Shown here in pieces: positions 21,393 through 33,605 of a stretch of 64,000 nucleotides of DNA (within the stretch, counting starts at the first letter, position 1; every line of letters begins with the position of its first letter). Position numbers and translations under genes: made by a program. Origin of the DNA: Mimachlamys varia (Eukaryota; Mollusca; Bivalvia; Pectinida; Pectinidae); the NCBI GenBank assembly GCA_947623455.1, contig OX392528.1:57058322-57122321 (forward strand), given 5' to 3'. Below the pieces are notes generated by a model. The model searched no databases and was not told the DNA's origin. It saw nothing but the letters and a program-made list of their open reading frames with translations.

Positions 21393-24300
21393 ATGGTAAG
21401 TAATCTATTTCATTCTACAAAAATATTTACCGTCTGTGAATGGTTTAAAGTAAATTTCAAGGCGTGTTGTTTACGTCTTTCAACAGATTATCACACTTGG
21501 GAAAGAAAAGACAATATTATCTTAGCTTACCAGAACAATGATAAAGATCATACTGATTGATAGAGTTAATACTGAATACAATGTATATAGATTTCACTTA
21601 AACATATACTTCTATCGACAGCGTCATTGAACGCATATGGCATTTCATTGAAATACCTGTTTTCCTGTGTAAATTCATTAGAATAATCAAGAGGCCAGTA
21701 AGTTGGTTATTTGAACAAATTGCTAATATTGTATTATTATTTACATTTATAACAATCTAAATTGGTATATTAAGTATCAATACATTTTCAAAATATCTCA
21801 ATCATAAACTCAAAAGATTGAGTGAACAGGCTTCGCCGACATGAGTCTTCTCCATTATTTTCAATTCTTTCCGTATTCTGCTTTATTCTCTTGTACTTTT
21901 ACGAGAGTCTCCATGTAACTCTTTCCTTTGTTCCTATTTTGCCTCTAATTTAATCGGTTTTATTGACGCTTTGATATTCTGGTTTTTTTTTTTTCGTTTT
22001 TTTTTTAAACACGTTAGAAAAAAGTCATGTACATTTGTAGCATTTTGTTTACATATTTTAAATAACAATCCTTTTATTTACCATTACATGATGACATTTT
22101 ATACACATTGACATCGTAAATACTTCATTCTATACTTCATGTATCATTATCGGTAATTATATGTTATTAATTTAACCGCCATAAAGTAATTCTGTCAGTT
22201 ATACAAGACTATTTCAATGTCGTATTTTATTATATGTGTAAGTTTAAATAACGTTTTTGTGTATCAAACTAAGGTAATTCGGTGTGCTTCTACTCAATAA
22301 ATTAAAATTGTTTACAGGCTGATGAACTGAACAAGAAACAAAGACAAGGTTAGTGTGTGTTTGGTACCATTTGTCATATGGCAATGGTCATTAGGAACGT
22401 TTACGCTCAATTTACATTGAAGGCATGTCAAGAGAACTGTCGTTAACATTTGTTTACGCTGCTATTTCTTCTGTTAATAATTTATCGGTGAGACAACTTC
22501 TTATTTCAACGTCTAATTCTTTATTCATGCAAGAAGCAATTTATCAAGAAAGGTACGCTAGCAATATAATGGCAGTCTTTTCATGAGATTCCCCGTTAGT
22601 ACGTAGATATACGCAGAGTGCTTTATTATGAATGTACACAGACGTAAATGGACGAAAATACATAATGTGACCTTAAATGCAGTACACGCCAGCGAAAAAT
22701 GCGGTAAAGGTTATGCTATTTTTAAGTCAACGAAACTATGAAAGCGCTCTCAAAAAAAAACAGATAAGAAGTCAAGAAGACAAACATGATATAAAAGCTT
22801 GGTACTTGGGTGATGCCCCTGGTATTGAAAGAATAACCTGCATTAATTATTAAGACACAATGAAAGTTCGTGGCGTTTTTATATCTCCCAAACCTACCCA
22901 TATTTTGTTACAAACTTGGCTGGAATATTAGTCTCAGGAAGAGAAGATTCACTGCATATTTAATGGATAACGATGTGTAACGACTTAGAGATGACTTAAC
23001 TTGTTCTCTCGTAGTGTTGTTGTATAATAACAACATGAACTTAAATAGTGCGTTATTTCGTATTTATGTAAATGCTTAAACTACATTTGTTACAGCTTTT
23101 TGTTCTCGATATTAATTTATAAAATAAAAAATATATCCCGATACAAGTCATCTTTATCTGAGCATATCTCAATCCTCAGAAAATACAATATTCCTTTCAA
23201 CAGAATGTCTGGAAACCTTCCAGATCTTTGATCAAGATCGGGATGGGAGAGTAACAACGGACGAGCTCGGAGAGATGCTTAAAAACATGGGATTTGTTCC
23301 TACCGTAGAGGAACTACAAGAACTTGTCAGCGACGCAGATCCAGAAGGTACTTCATAACGAGTGTTGCCAAATAAGTTATACTTGTGATTACTTCTTGTA
23401 CTAGAGTTATGTTCAAAGAAAGTTTGTAATACTTCAGTAATCGATACCTTATGTTTTGAATGGTGTAAAACGACTTTTTGAATCGTTCTTTCGTAGATTG
23501 TCCAGTTAAATGAAATTGATCTTGATAAATTACCGATTATAAATAATAATAAATGTATAAAATTTTACCGTGAATCTCTTTAATCGATATCATGAAATAC
23601 TCACGCGTATTGTTTCTATATAACTGTTGTTTAATCGCAAATAAGCACAAAACAAATATATTACTTATTTCATCACCAATGTCATAACATACAACAAACA
23701 TAAAATAAACTAAAAACCCTTGTATAAAGACCCTTGTATAAAGACCCTTGTAAAAGTACAAGAGAATAAGACCAGGTTTTCCTGACAACCAACATCCCTT
23801 GAAACCACGATATTTACTATGATGTGACAACTAGATTTACATGTGGTTGTCGTCGATATAGCAGAAGACGCTTACAATTCTGGAACTCCTGGTCCTATTC
23901 TTTTGCACTTTTTCATGAGAATTGATTTAAATCGTTCCCTTTTCATATGTTACCCTCGTGTTATCGATTTTGAGCTTAGGTCATGACTTTGATGAAGCTT
24001 CGTTCAATGACCAGTTCGTATTGTGAACAGTGTACCGTTCCTATGACCAGTGCAGTACATCTCATGACATACAATGTATCAATAGGATTAAAAAATGTAT
24101 GACGTCATACTTGAAAGAAATACTTCAAAATCAGCCAAACACTATTTAAATCCTAATTTATTACTGAAGTACAAGTTAAAACATATTTGCTCATTTTTTT
24201 CTGCAGGTAATGGAGCCATTGACTGCAAAGGATTCATGAATCTATTCAAGATGTTTTACAACGACATGAAGACTGAGGATCATATAAAAGCCAGTTTCCG

Positions 24301-25712
24301 AGTGTATGACAAAAATGCTGACGGCTTCATAACTCATGCCGAACTCAAGTTGGTACTTCAGAATATCGGGGTTAATGTGTCTGACGATGAAATCAACGAC
24401 ATCATTGCACGGGTGGACCGCGATAACGACGGAAAGATCAACTTCAAGGGTAGGAAAAAGATCTAGAGTAGAGCTGGAAAATTGCTGCAATGTTTCGATG
24501 ATTATAAAACTCTTTCATGAGTCTTTCATCCTCTTTCCAGGTTGTAAAGAGAACATTTCGGATTTAAAAATCCTGACGGTAGGTTTTGTGAAAGGTTTTA
24601 ATTTCATATCACGTCGTCGTTTTTCTCTTTAGTGCACCATAGTGTACCGTATTCGTGACGTCACGTCATTGTTTAGTCAGTGTAACGTCACATCGCGTGA
24701 TATGCTTTGTAAGATAGATTTTTCTTACATAGGTTTTTTCCATGAGTCAACATTATCCAACATGACGAGATATGAGAGAAAGTTAGATGTAAACGTACAC
24801 TGTAGACGGATTTCGTATACAAGGGTGATCATGGAGAAAGCATTTAATATTGTTCTTTGATTAGGCCATGAGTTAAATGTACATATTTTACAGGTTGTTT
24901 TTAACCATTATTACTTCCTTTTTACCAGATAAATATGGCGAATTATCGACATTTCCTCACTTTAGTCTGTATCCCGAAGTAGGTAATACGTCGCAAGAAG
25001 GCTTTCTAAAAAGGCATGATAATTATAGGATTTTATATATCAAGTGAAAAATAAGTCATACATGAATTAATTAGTTTAAGCAATGAATGAACTTGTCTGC
25101 ATAGACATACGAAAATGACCATTCGTTAATTAAGACAAAATATTATTAAAATGCCGCTGTTTTTAATTTTTCGCACACATATATTCATTGTTATAAATAT
25201 TTACTATTCTTTATAATGTCCACAAAGAGATGTCAACACCTAGAGTTATCGTTCCTGTCAAACATTAAAATTGAACACTTAAACATGACTTTGTTAAACA
25301 TGAGATGTTAATCAATTAAACTTATTTAAAATTATCTAACATTAAACATCATAAGACTTGAAACATTAGTCTTATTTGGGGAAAAATGAAAATAGTATTA
25401 TACAATATGTTAACAAACAATTAACGGGTTGAAAGGCCCACGATAATAAATGAACTTGATAAGCTAACAAAAACAATTCTTAAACTCATTCCTTTTGTTT
25501 ATTTTGATGTGTGTTAGTTTTTCTCATGAAAACATAACCTTTCCTCTGCCCTACACCTTCATTCTTTTGGTTTGTATGATTCGTTTTGTGGGAAGTAAAA
25601 AGCGTTTCCTTTGTTTGTATACAACAATATTGTTGATATTTTGTAAAACCTATAATTAACAATTTGACTTCTTTATTTGTTTTCAGAATTCCGTGCACAG
25701 CTGGACAAATAG
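21393..25712 (+). CDS. Calmodulin-like protein 3 (EF2 degenerate, 148 aa, five exons)
   Basis: Exons are 21393-21395 (ATG only, donor GTAAGT), 22318-22348, 23204-23347, 24207-24449 and 25687-25712 (TAG). Exon 2 is 31 nt, the same as calmodulin's second exon, and encodes ADELNKKQRQ. This is the most diverged member. Loop 1 (residues 21-32, DQDRDGRVTTDE) is canonical. Loop 2 (57-68) reads DPEGNGAIDCKG: Glu at position 3 and Gly instead of Glu at position 12, so calcium binding there is doubtful. Loop 3 (94-105, DKNADGFITHAE) and loop 4 (130-141, DRDNDGKINFKE) look intact. LGEKLTDEE is replaced by IGVNVSDDE, losing the lysine that calmodulin methylates. The tail EFRAQLDK lacks the methionine pair. 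All splice sites and the frame are intact, so it is a divergent gene and not a pseudogene. Its role is unknown. Confidence 0.9.
21830..21990 (+). mobile_element. RT-element tail fragment in intron 1 of gene 3
   Basis: It matches the tail at 3937-4130: 'cttgtacttttacgagagtctccatgtaa' (in part), 'tttcctttgttc', 'taatcg' and 'tgacgctttgatattct'. Confidence 0.7.
23717..23760. repeat. Short 14-bp tandem repeat, three copies
   Basis: 'acccttgtataaag' occurs in tandem, the last copy partial, in intron 3 of gene 3. Confidence 0.7.
23840..24010 (+). mobile_element. RT-element tail fragment in intron 3 of gene 3
   Basis: 'gttgtcgtcgatatagcaga', 'gacgcttacaattctggaac', 'tcctattcttttgcactttt' and 'tatcgattttgagctt' follow the order of the tail at 3937-4130. 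Confidence 0.75.
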
Positions 25713-25794
25713 GAAGAATGACTGAATTTGAAGGAAGTTGGCAATGCTGTATCTACTAAATATGATACGTGTTATACTTTTAAAGTTGATCTTT

Positions 25795-25935
25795 TCGGGT
25801 GTAAATATTTTTGGTTAATCCGCCTATAAACTGTTCGCGATGTAGACATGTTCGCGCTGTCAGTTGTGCTGTTTTATACTATATAAAATGCAGAGTTTGT
25901 GCAGTGTTTAATTCGCGGAGATTTAATGCAAGCAA
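25795..25935. repeat. CGCG-type dispersed repeat after gene 3
   Basis: 'attcgcggagatttaat' and related 'ttcgcg' motifs match 20125-20300. It lies in the likely 3' UTR of gene 3. Confidence 0.45.
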
Positions 25936-26039
25936 AATATCTAGTTCACTTCAGTCTCGTTTATCTGAAAATGTGTACCAAAATTTTAAGAACTTATATT
26001 CTCTATTTATTTTGTCATCATATTTGTGCTAATCAATGG

Positions 26040-26045
26040 AATAAA
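26040..26045 (+). terminator. Polyadenylation signal of gene 3
   Basis: AATAAA lies about 330 nt after the TAG stop of gene 3. Confidence 0.5.
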
Positions 26046-26969
26046 TAGTGATGTGAATTTTACTCTTCTGTTCATGTTTTCTACAGATAAAAGAAATCAA
26101 AACAATTGATGTCATGTTCTCAATAGACCGAGAATGAACATTTTATTTAGCTTGATCATTGAAAAGACCCAAATAAGGGCAGATTTAACAGAATGCGTGT
26201 GATATTTACATGTAAGGACGGGTGTGGACATCGACCATCTAGATTATAACTGATTACAAGCAATATTGTTTTTTATATTTTAAACAAATTGATAAAGTAT
26301 GATTTATAATATGGATTGATAAATATGTACATTAACTGATGCTTAATATCTGCAATGAATTGTATATCAATATTCGAATAGCTACGCATTTTTGCATCGA
26401 GGGATACAACTTATATGAAATATGTCAATGTGAAACTGTTATAAAATATTAAACGCTGAGCATATTAATCAACTTGATTGGTATCTAATTTATACAAGTA
26501 ACCCGACATGAAACCGTGAATGCTGAACTAGATATGCAACATGAATATGCCCATGAATATGCCGAACTCTAACAGTTAAGAATAACTGTGATATGTAACC
26601 TTGATATGTCAGCCTGCAACAACAGATACATGTAGCTGATAATACAACAATGTTAATGGACTTTCAACTGGAGTGTATCTTTTAATAGTGATTTGTCACA
26701 ATATATAGCTTTGTGAAAAAGTCAGGAGAACATAAACGCGTCAACAAAACCCTAATCCGAGCTTAACATTGATTTAACTAGATCCTGAAAATCCCACATG
26801 ATGATAAAACCAGGTGTTCGGGTAAGCCATGCATATTTAATCGGCTATACTCGGCATGTAAATATAGGCCACATTCAAGTCAACGGCACGTCCTGAAAGT
26901 GAGGACTTTGATATTTCCAAACATTATAATACGATATAAATGAACCAATGCAATACAGCGTTTACCTAG
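26046..26969. other. Intergenic region after gene 3; minus-strand RT-element tail fragment
   Basis: No gene is seen. Positions 26718-26780 ('aacgcgtcaacaaaacccta' and following) are the reverse complement of the 'ttttgttgacgc' part of the RT-element tail. The rest is AT-rich and has no features I recognise. Confidence 0.5.
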
Positions 26970-27020
26970 ATTTGCATGACGGGTGTCGATGAAGCAGAAG
27001 ACGCTTGCACTTTGTTCATA

Positions 27021-28340
27021 CGAGGGGTGTTCCATAAATAATGTCATCTGTGCTTTATTTCGCGGAAATCGTGCAATTTATGCACAAATCCACCTCGCGT
27101 CGATTGAGTGATCCCTGGCTCGTGACACAGGTAAATATCTCGTCCACACGTTCACTGGCCTCGGTACAGTGTACATCGTTTCATAGCCTATTCGTTAGAC
27201 TAGACACAAAATCACAGGAAAACGCGGTGAAAATGTTCTTGAAATTAGGGCCTATATAAAAGGTAGGTCATTACTCGGCATAAAGGCTGTAGATATTCAC
27301 CGCGAGGTGTGTGACATTTATGGGGAGGGCCAAATGTCTCACAGGACTGTTTGTAGGTGGGTAGGTAAATTTAGTGCTTTGCAGCAGCAACTGAAAGATG
27401 CTGCTCACCCAGGTCGTCCTGCAACAACTACGACCAAAGGTAACATAGAAAAAATCCGAAATATCCTCCAAACTGATGCTCGATTCACCGTAAGACAATT
27501 GGCTCGAATGACAAACTTGTCGTTAATTCATGCAATTTTGAAGAAACACCTAAAAGTTAGAAAGATAAATGCAAGATGGATACCTCATTTGTTAACGGAT
27601 GAGCAAAAGAAGACGCGTGTAACAATGGCAAAAAAACTTCTCAAAATGTACCAAAAATATAGTAAAAAGGCTTTTGATAATATAGTCACTGGTGATGAGA
27701 CCTGGGTGTATTATTTTGAACCAAAGCGGAAGGTTGCCAACCGAATATGGGCCACTAAAAATGCCAGACGCCTTAGTATTTCCAAACGAATACGAACGGT
27801 AAAGAAGGTTTTGTATGCTATTTTGTTCACTAATAAGGGTCCAGCTATTCAAATCCCGGTGCCAAAAGGCAGAACGGTCACAGGCAAGTTCTATAAAAAT
27901 ATTGTTCTGAGAAAGTTGAAGAACTACTACAAAAGTCGCCTCCCCAAAACAGGACTTAAATATGTCCGACTTTTGCATGATAATGCACCCGCTCACAAGG
28001 CACGTATTGTGACTGACTTTTTTAAGTCAGAGAAGGTTACCGTCCTTCCGCATCGCATCCTCCGTATCCGCCAGGCCGGCCCCCTGCGAATATTTTCTCT
28101 TTCCAAAACTTAAATATCATTTATCTGGAAGGAGATACAATTCGAGAAATGCCCTTGGATCTGCTGTTTATCAGCGGCTGATGGGTGAACCCATTGAAGA
28201 GTATGAAAAATGCTTCCAAAAATGGATTGACCGGCTAAAAAGGTGTGTTCTGGCTGGCGGAGAGTATTTTGAAGGGCAGAGCAAGCACTTCCGCTATATG
28301 AGCACCGATGCAAGTGACATTATTTTTGGAACACCCCTCG
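27021..28340 (+). mobile_element. mariner-family DNA transposon, full length, 1320 bp
   Basis: Terminal inverted repeats begin 'cgaggggtgttccataaata' at 27021 and end with the near-perfect complement (one mismatch over about 26 bp) at 28340. A TA target duplication flanks both ends (27019-27020 and 28341-28342), as expected for Tc1/mariner. It contains one transposase gene in the + direction, now frameshifted. The insertion is inside an older RT-element tail. Confidence 0.93.
27256..28318 (+). pseudogene. mariner transposase pseudogene (frameshifted)
   Basis: The main frame runs to a TAA ending at 28113. It opens with helix-turn-helix-type sequence (VDIHREVCDIYGEG, TVCRWVGKF), then 'ARFTVRQLARMTNLS' and 'ARWIPHLLTDEQK'. 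First catalytic Asp: GDETWVYYFEPKRK near 27690-27731. Second: LLHDNAPAH near 27973-27999. Between about 28050 and 28080 the frame shifts by one. The following frame carries 'APCEYFLFPKLKYHL' and runs into the right terminal repeat. The third catalytic residue therefore appears to be Glu, 34 residues after the second Asp, where classical mariners have Asp. The N-terminus may hold another shift, since no in-frame ATG start was found. The copy is inactive as it stands. Confidence 0.88.
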
Positions 28341-28754
28341 TATTTTGCCATTAGTTTAATTTATTTTGAGTTCTGATTATGGTTTTGTTGACGCTTTGGT
28401 TTTCGCTGATTTTATTTACATCAACTCATAAAACATGACATATTGCTTTATATAATGTAGAATGGAGCCTCGTTATACAGATTAGCGTGTAGAACACGAG
28501 GGGGCAATTATGAGAAGGTTCATGTCAATGGCGTTGCAAATTATCTTCTTATCAACGGGATTAAGTCGTTGTAGTCCAATTTGGCATTTGGCTTTAGTTG
28601 ATCAAAAAACTTTCAGAACTCTCCAACTCATTTCTTTAACTAGAAACAAACAACGATTAGGGATCTTTTTGCTTCATATAATGTTGCGGCTATCGATACC
28701 ACCACGTGGCCAAAGTCAACGCTAAGCAATCATGTAAAACACCATGCCTTATTC

Positions 28755-29813
28755 CAACAAGAGGCCCAATGGGCCTGCATCGCTAACCTGGAATTAATCT
28801 CTGACTGGTAACTCTAAAGTAGCCAAAATGGCCCCTTAGGGGTCCGAGTCACCATTTATGTAACAACCAGTTCCCCTTCCCCCAAGGATGTTTCTGACCA
28901 AATTTGGTCAAAATCATATCAGGACTTTTGACAAGAAGAGATTTAAAGGAATTACCTCTATTTTCCATATTGGGCCCCGCCCCTCTGGCCCCTTACGGGT
29001 CAAAGTCACCATTTATGCAAAATCTGTTCCCCTTCCCCCAACAATGTTTCTGACCAAATTTGGACAAAATCTGTTCATAACTTTTTGACAAGAAGAGATT
29101 TAAAGGAATTACCTTTATTTCCCTATTAGGCCCCACCCCTCTGGCCCCTTAGGGGTCAGACCCACTATTTGTACAATTTTGAATCCCCACCCCATAGTGA
29201 TGCTACCAGCCAAATATGAGTGATATACATTGTACAGTTTCAGAAAAGAAGATGTTTTTTATCAATATAGCCAAATTGGCCACTTTTGGCCCCACCCCCC
29301 AGGCCCCTTGGGGGTCAGACCCACCATTTGTACAATTTTGAATCCTCACCCCATAGTAATGCTACCAGCCAAATATAAGCAATATACATTGCTCAGTTTC
29401 AGAAAAGAAGTTGTTTATATCAATATAGCCAAATTTACCTCTTGGCCCCACCCCCCAGGCCCCTTAGGGGTCAGACCCACCATTTGTACAATTTTGAATC
29501 CCCACCCCATAGTGATGCTACCAGCCAAATATGAGTGATATACATTGTACGGTTTCAGAAAAGAAGATGTTTTTTATCAATATAGCCAAATTGACCCCTT
29601 TTGACCCCGCCCCCCAGGCCCCTGGGGGCCAGCCCCACCATTTGTACAATTTTGAGTCCCCACCCAATAGGAATGCTTCTGACCAAATTTGGTTGAATTC
29701 CAACAAGTGGTTATTAAGAAGAAGTCAATTGTTGACGGACGGACGACGGACGACGGACGGACACCACGGTATGGCATAAGCTCACCCTGGTCCTTTGGAC
29801 CAGGTGAGCTAAT
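28755..29813 (+). repeat. Hairpin-ended dispersed repeat, copy 1
   Basis: It starts near 'aacaagaggcccaatgggcc' and contains four or five internal repeats of about 130-190 bp, each with 'ggccccttnggggtcag' then 'ccaccatttgtacaattttg'. It ends with GACGGAC strings (29733-29762) and the hairpin 'ctggtcctttggaccagg' next to 'tgagctaa'. A hairpin before CTAA is Helitron-like. The start ('cgctaacctgg') partly inverts the end ('ccaggtgagct'). The class is uncertain. Confidence 0.75.
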
Positions 29814-29817
29814 TAAA

Positions 29818-30800
29818 AGTGTGTCGCAAACCCCAGGGCCAAATCAAAAACCATGATTGTGATCATCTCTTTATGCCCAGTAATTGTATGTATAGTTTTG
29901 GGATGAGGATCTCAACCGTGTAAAAGTTATGACTCAGGGGTCAAATTAAAAGTGTGTGGCAGACCCCAGGGCCAAATCAAAAACCATGATTGTGATCGTC
30001 TCTTAATGCCCAGTAATTGTATGTATAGTTTCGGGGTGGGGATCTCGACCATTCAAAAGTTACGACTCAGTAGTCAATTTGCAAGGGTGTGGCAGACCCT
30101 TGGATCAAATATGAAATCATGATTGTGATTGTCTCTTAATGCCGAGCAATTGTATATATAGTTTTGGGGTGGGGATCTCAACTGTTTAAAAGTTATGACT
30201 CCGAAGTCAATTTACAAGGGCGTGGCAAACCCTGGGGTCAAAACATAAACCATGATTGTGATCATCTGATAATGCCCAGCAATTGTATATATAGTTTTGG
30301 GGTGGGGATCTCAACCGTTTAAAAGTTATGACTCAGGGGTCAAATTAAAAGGGTGTGGCAGACCCCAGGGCCAAATCAAAAACCATGATTGTGATCATCT
30401 CTTAATGCCCAGTAATTGTATATATAGTTTTGGGGTGGGGATCTCAACCGTTTAAAAGTTATGACTCAGGGGTCAAATTAAAAGGGTGTGGCAGACCCCA
30501 GGGCCAAATAAAAAACCATGATTGTGATTATCTCTTAATTTCTAGTAATTGTATATGTAGTTTTGGGGTGGGGATCTCAACCATTTAAAAGTTATGACTC
30601 AGGAGTCAAGTTTCAAGGGCATGGCAGACCCTGGAGTCAAATATAAAATCATAATTGTGATTGTCTCTTAATGCCCAGCAATTGTATATATAGTTTTGGG
30701 GTGGGGATCTCAGCCGTTTAAAAGTTATGAGTCAGGAGTCAAGTTGCAAGGGCTTGGCAGACCCTGGGGTCATATCTAAATCCATGATTGTGATCGAGGT
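29818..30800. repeat. 133-bp satellite, about 7 copies
   Basis: The unit contains 'ggggtggggatctcaaccgt', 'aaaagttatgactcagg', 'gtgtggcagacccc', 'accatgattgtgatc' and 'agtaattgtatatatag'. Spacing between equivalent points is 133 bp. The same satellite is at 61860-62020 and 63573-64000. Confidence 0.9.
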
Positions 30801-30804
30801 TACC

Positions 30805-31622
30805 AAAACATTTGTATAAATTTGAATTCAAGCAACCTTTGGATTCTACCACTAGAATATAGATGTCATACATTGCTTAGTTTCAGGAAAGAGATCATTT
30901 ATACCAATATTGTCTAATGTGCCCCTTTTGGCCCCACCCCTCAGGCCCCTCCGTGATCATAATCATATAATTTTGAATCCTAATCCCATAGTGATGATAC
31001 CAGGCAAATATGAATAATATCCATTGCTTGGTTTCAGAGAAGAAGTCATTTTTATCATTATAGCCAAATTGACTCCTTTTGACCCCGCCCCCAGGCCCCT
31101 TGGGGGTCAGCCCCACCATTTGTACAATTTTGAATCCCCACTCAATAGTGATGCTACCAGCCAAATATGACCGATATATATTACTGGGTTTCAGAGAAGA
31201 AGTCGTTTATATCAATATAGTCAACTTACCCTTTTGGCCCCGCCCCCAGGCCCCTTGGGGGTCAGCCCCACCATTTGTACAACTTTGAATCCCCAACCCA
31301 TAGTAATACTACCAGCCAAATATGAGCAATATACATTGCTCGGTTTCAGAGAAGAAGTCGTTTATATCAAATAGCCAAATTGACCCCTTTTGGCCCCGCC
31401 CCCCAGGCCCCTGGGGGGTCAGCCCAACCATTTGTACAATTTTGAGTCCCCACCCCATAGGGATGCTTCTGACCAAATTTGGTCAAATTCCGATCAGTGG
31501 TTATAAAGAAGAAGTCAATTGTTGACGGACGGACGACGGACGACGGACGACGGACGGACGACGGACGACGGACGCCACGGTATCGCATAAGCTCACCTTG
31601 GTCCTTTGGACCAGGTGAGCTA
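30805..31622 (+). repeat. Hairpin-ended dispersed repeat, copy 2
   Basis: It has the same internal blocks and the same end as copy 1: GACGGAC/GACGG strings at 31523-31571 and 'ttggtcctttggaccagg' then 'tgagctaa'. The first third is more diverged or truncated. The two copies are in the same orientation, with the 133-bp satellite between them. Confidence 0.75.
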
Positions 31623-32964
31623 ACAAGTATCTTTAAATGTCGTTGCTAAGACCCCCGATATAATAACCATCCCGGTATCACAAAGGGTAAGCATGTATAA
31701 TTTAAAACTTCTTTGCAAAATCATATCACAGTCTTTAAGAAAAAAATCGAATTATGACTAATGGGTCATTACATTGCAGGCTGATGGTTTTGTAGCATGT
31801 TTCGTCAGAGGTTTAATCCTTTTTGGAAACGTAAAGGGTGACGTTTACATCATTGTATCTTTGCTACACCAGCCAGGACGAGATCAATAGTAACTTAAGC
31901 CCCGTCATACAGTAGAGCGTCAATATATATATGACTCCGGAGACTGCATCGGGCTGCATTGCGGAGCAACCTGGAAATCGTCAGACTCTATGCATGAATC
32001 ATTAGTGTACCATGCAGATATGACAATGCTGTTAATGTGGAGAATTTGTTAATTAAGTATGGGTGAAATTTAACAAAAAATATCAATCAGTGTTGAACTC
32101 TCTGCAACAATTAAAGCACAGAAACACACACATTTGGTATAGTTTTTATATGTAGAAAACATGTTGTCGTGTAGATACACCTCTTACGCACGTGTATATA
32201 TAGGAAACATAGATACCACAAACAATGTTAACAGATACCAACGAGCTAACAGCCAGTGAAATTATCAATATTGACCAAATGACAAAAAGGACAGGCACTT
32301 ATGCAATGTACTAATACATGTACTCATGCAATGACAGAACACAGTATCCACAATATACAAATGTACAGAGGGTATCTAACACTCAGTAATACCAAATATA
32401 TTTCACATTGGGGATAAGCTATGAGGACGAAACAGCTGAATGATGCAGTTTCATATTTTTTTCGACATACTGTAACTATTACTTAATTCAACAGGTGCAG
32501 CATATGTGTGTGCTACGTCATCTACACTTTTCCAATTATTCGAATGCACAGCATGATTGAAAAAATATTAAAATGTTAGCCATTCGAGTAAAATATATTT
32601 GGTTTTACTATAGATAATGATAGATATGCTGTTTATTACATTTATAGCAAAACCTATTCGGGCAGATTTTCGTTTTCTCCATTGTCGTTTGAAAACAATG
32701 TTTTGATTGGTCAACCCAGATCGAAAAGGTGACATTTTTTACTCGTATAATATATACCATATATATAAAGAATTAATATTTTTTTATTACTTACTGGTGC
32801 CATGGTGTCAATTTAGTTAAAGCACTCACCATATTTTTTCAACACACAATAGCAAAAGATCCACGAGCGTCCAAACTCTACAGAACATGTGCCAATACGT
32901 TCAAATAAACTGTAGTATAACAAGACATACCAAAGCGTCAATACACAATAACAGACCAGACCGT
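31623..32964. other. Intergenic, nothing recognised
   Basis: It is AT-rich. Near 32425-32445, 'gaggacgaaacagctgaatg' resembles the RT-element 5' fragment. No coding signal is seen on either strand. Confidence 0.45.
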
Positions 32965-33605
32965 AGTACCATAACTCATCAAAAAAACAAACCAGTGTCA
33001 AAGATATGATAAAGTGTACCAGACCATAGTACCATAACTCATCATAAAAACAAACCAGTGTCAAAGATATGATAAAGTGTACCAGACCATAGTACCATAA
33101 CTCATCATAAAAACAAACCAGTGTCAAAGATATGATAAAGTGTACCAGACCATAGTACCATAACTCATCAAAAAAACAAACCAGTGTCAAAGATATGATA
33201 AAGTGTACCAGACCATAGTACAATGTACCATAACTCATCATAAAAACTAACTAGTGTCAAAGATATGATAAAGTGTACCAGACCATAGTACACTGTACCA
33301 TACCTCATCATAAAAACAAACCCGTGTCAAAGATATGATAAAGTATACAAGACCATAGTACCATAACTCATCATAAAAACAAACCAGTGTCAACGATATG
33401 ATAAAGTATACCAGACCACAGTACCATAACTCATCATAAAAACAAACCCGTGTCAAAGATATGATAAAGTATACAAGACCATAGTGCCATAACTCATCAT
33501 AAAAACAAACCAGTGTCAAAGATATGATAAAGTATACCAGACCGTAGTACCATAACTCATCATAAAAACAAACCAGTGTCAAAGATATGATAAAGTATAC
33601 CAAAG
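32965..33605. repeat. 63-bp minisatellite, about 10 copies
   Basis: The unit contains 'ccataactcatcataaaaac', 'aaaccagtgtcaaagatatg' and 'ataaagtgtaccagaccata', and totals 63 bp. Because 63 is 21 codons, frames stay open on the minus strand, giving false repeat proteins. Two units carry a 9-bp insertion ('caatgtacc'/'cactgtacc'). Confidence 0.93.

Larger units (their letters stand above)
26970..28415 (+). mobile_element. RT-element tail split by the mariner insertion
   Basis: The left part (26970-27018, 'gggtgtcgatgaagcagaag' to 'ctttgttca') and right part (28341-28415, 'tattttgcca' to 'gttgacgctttgg') join at a single TA. Joined, they give the order of the tail copies at 3937-4130 and 23840-24010. 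Confidence 0.85.

Noticed and set aside
27592..27996. 134-codon minus-strand frame in the mariner
   Set aside because: Antisense shadow of the transposase reading frame.
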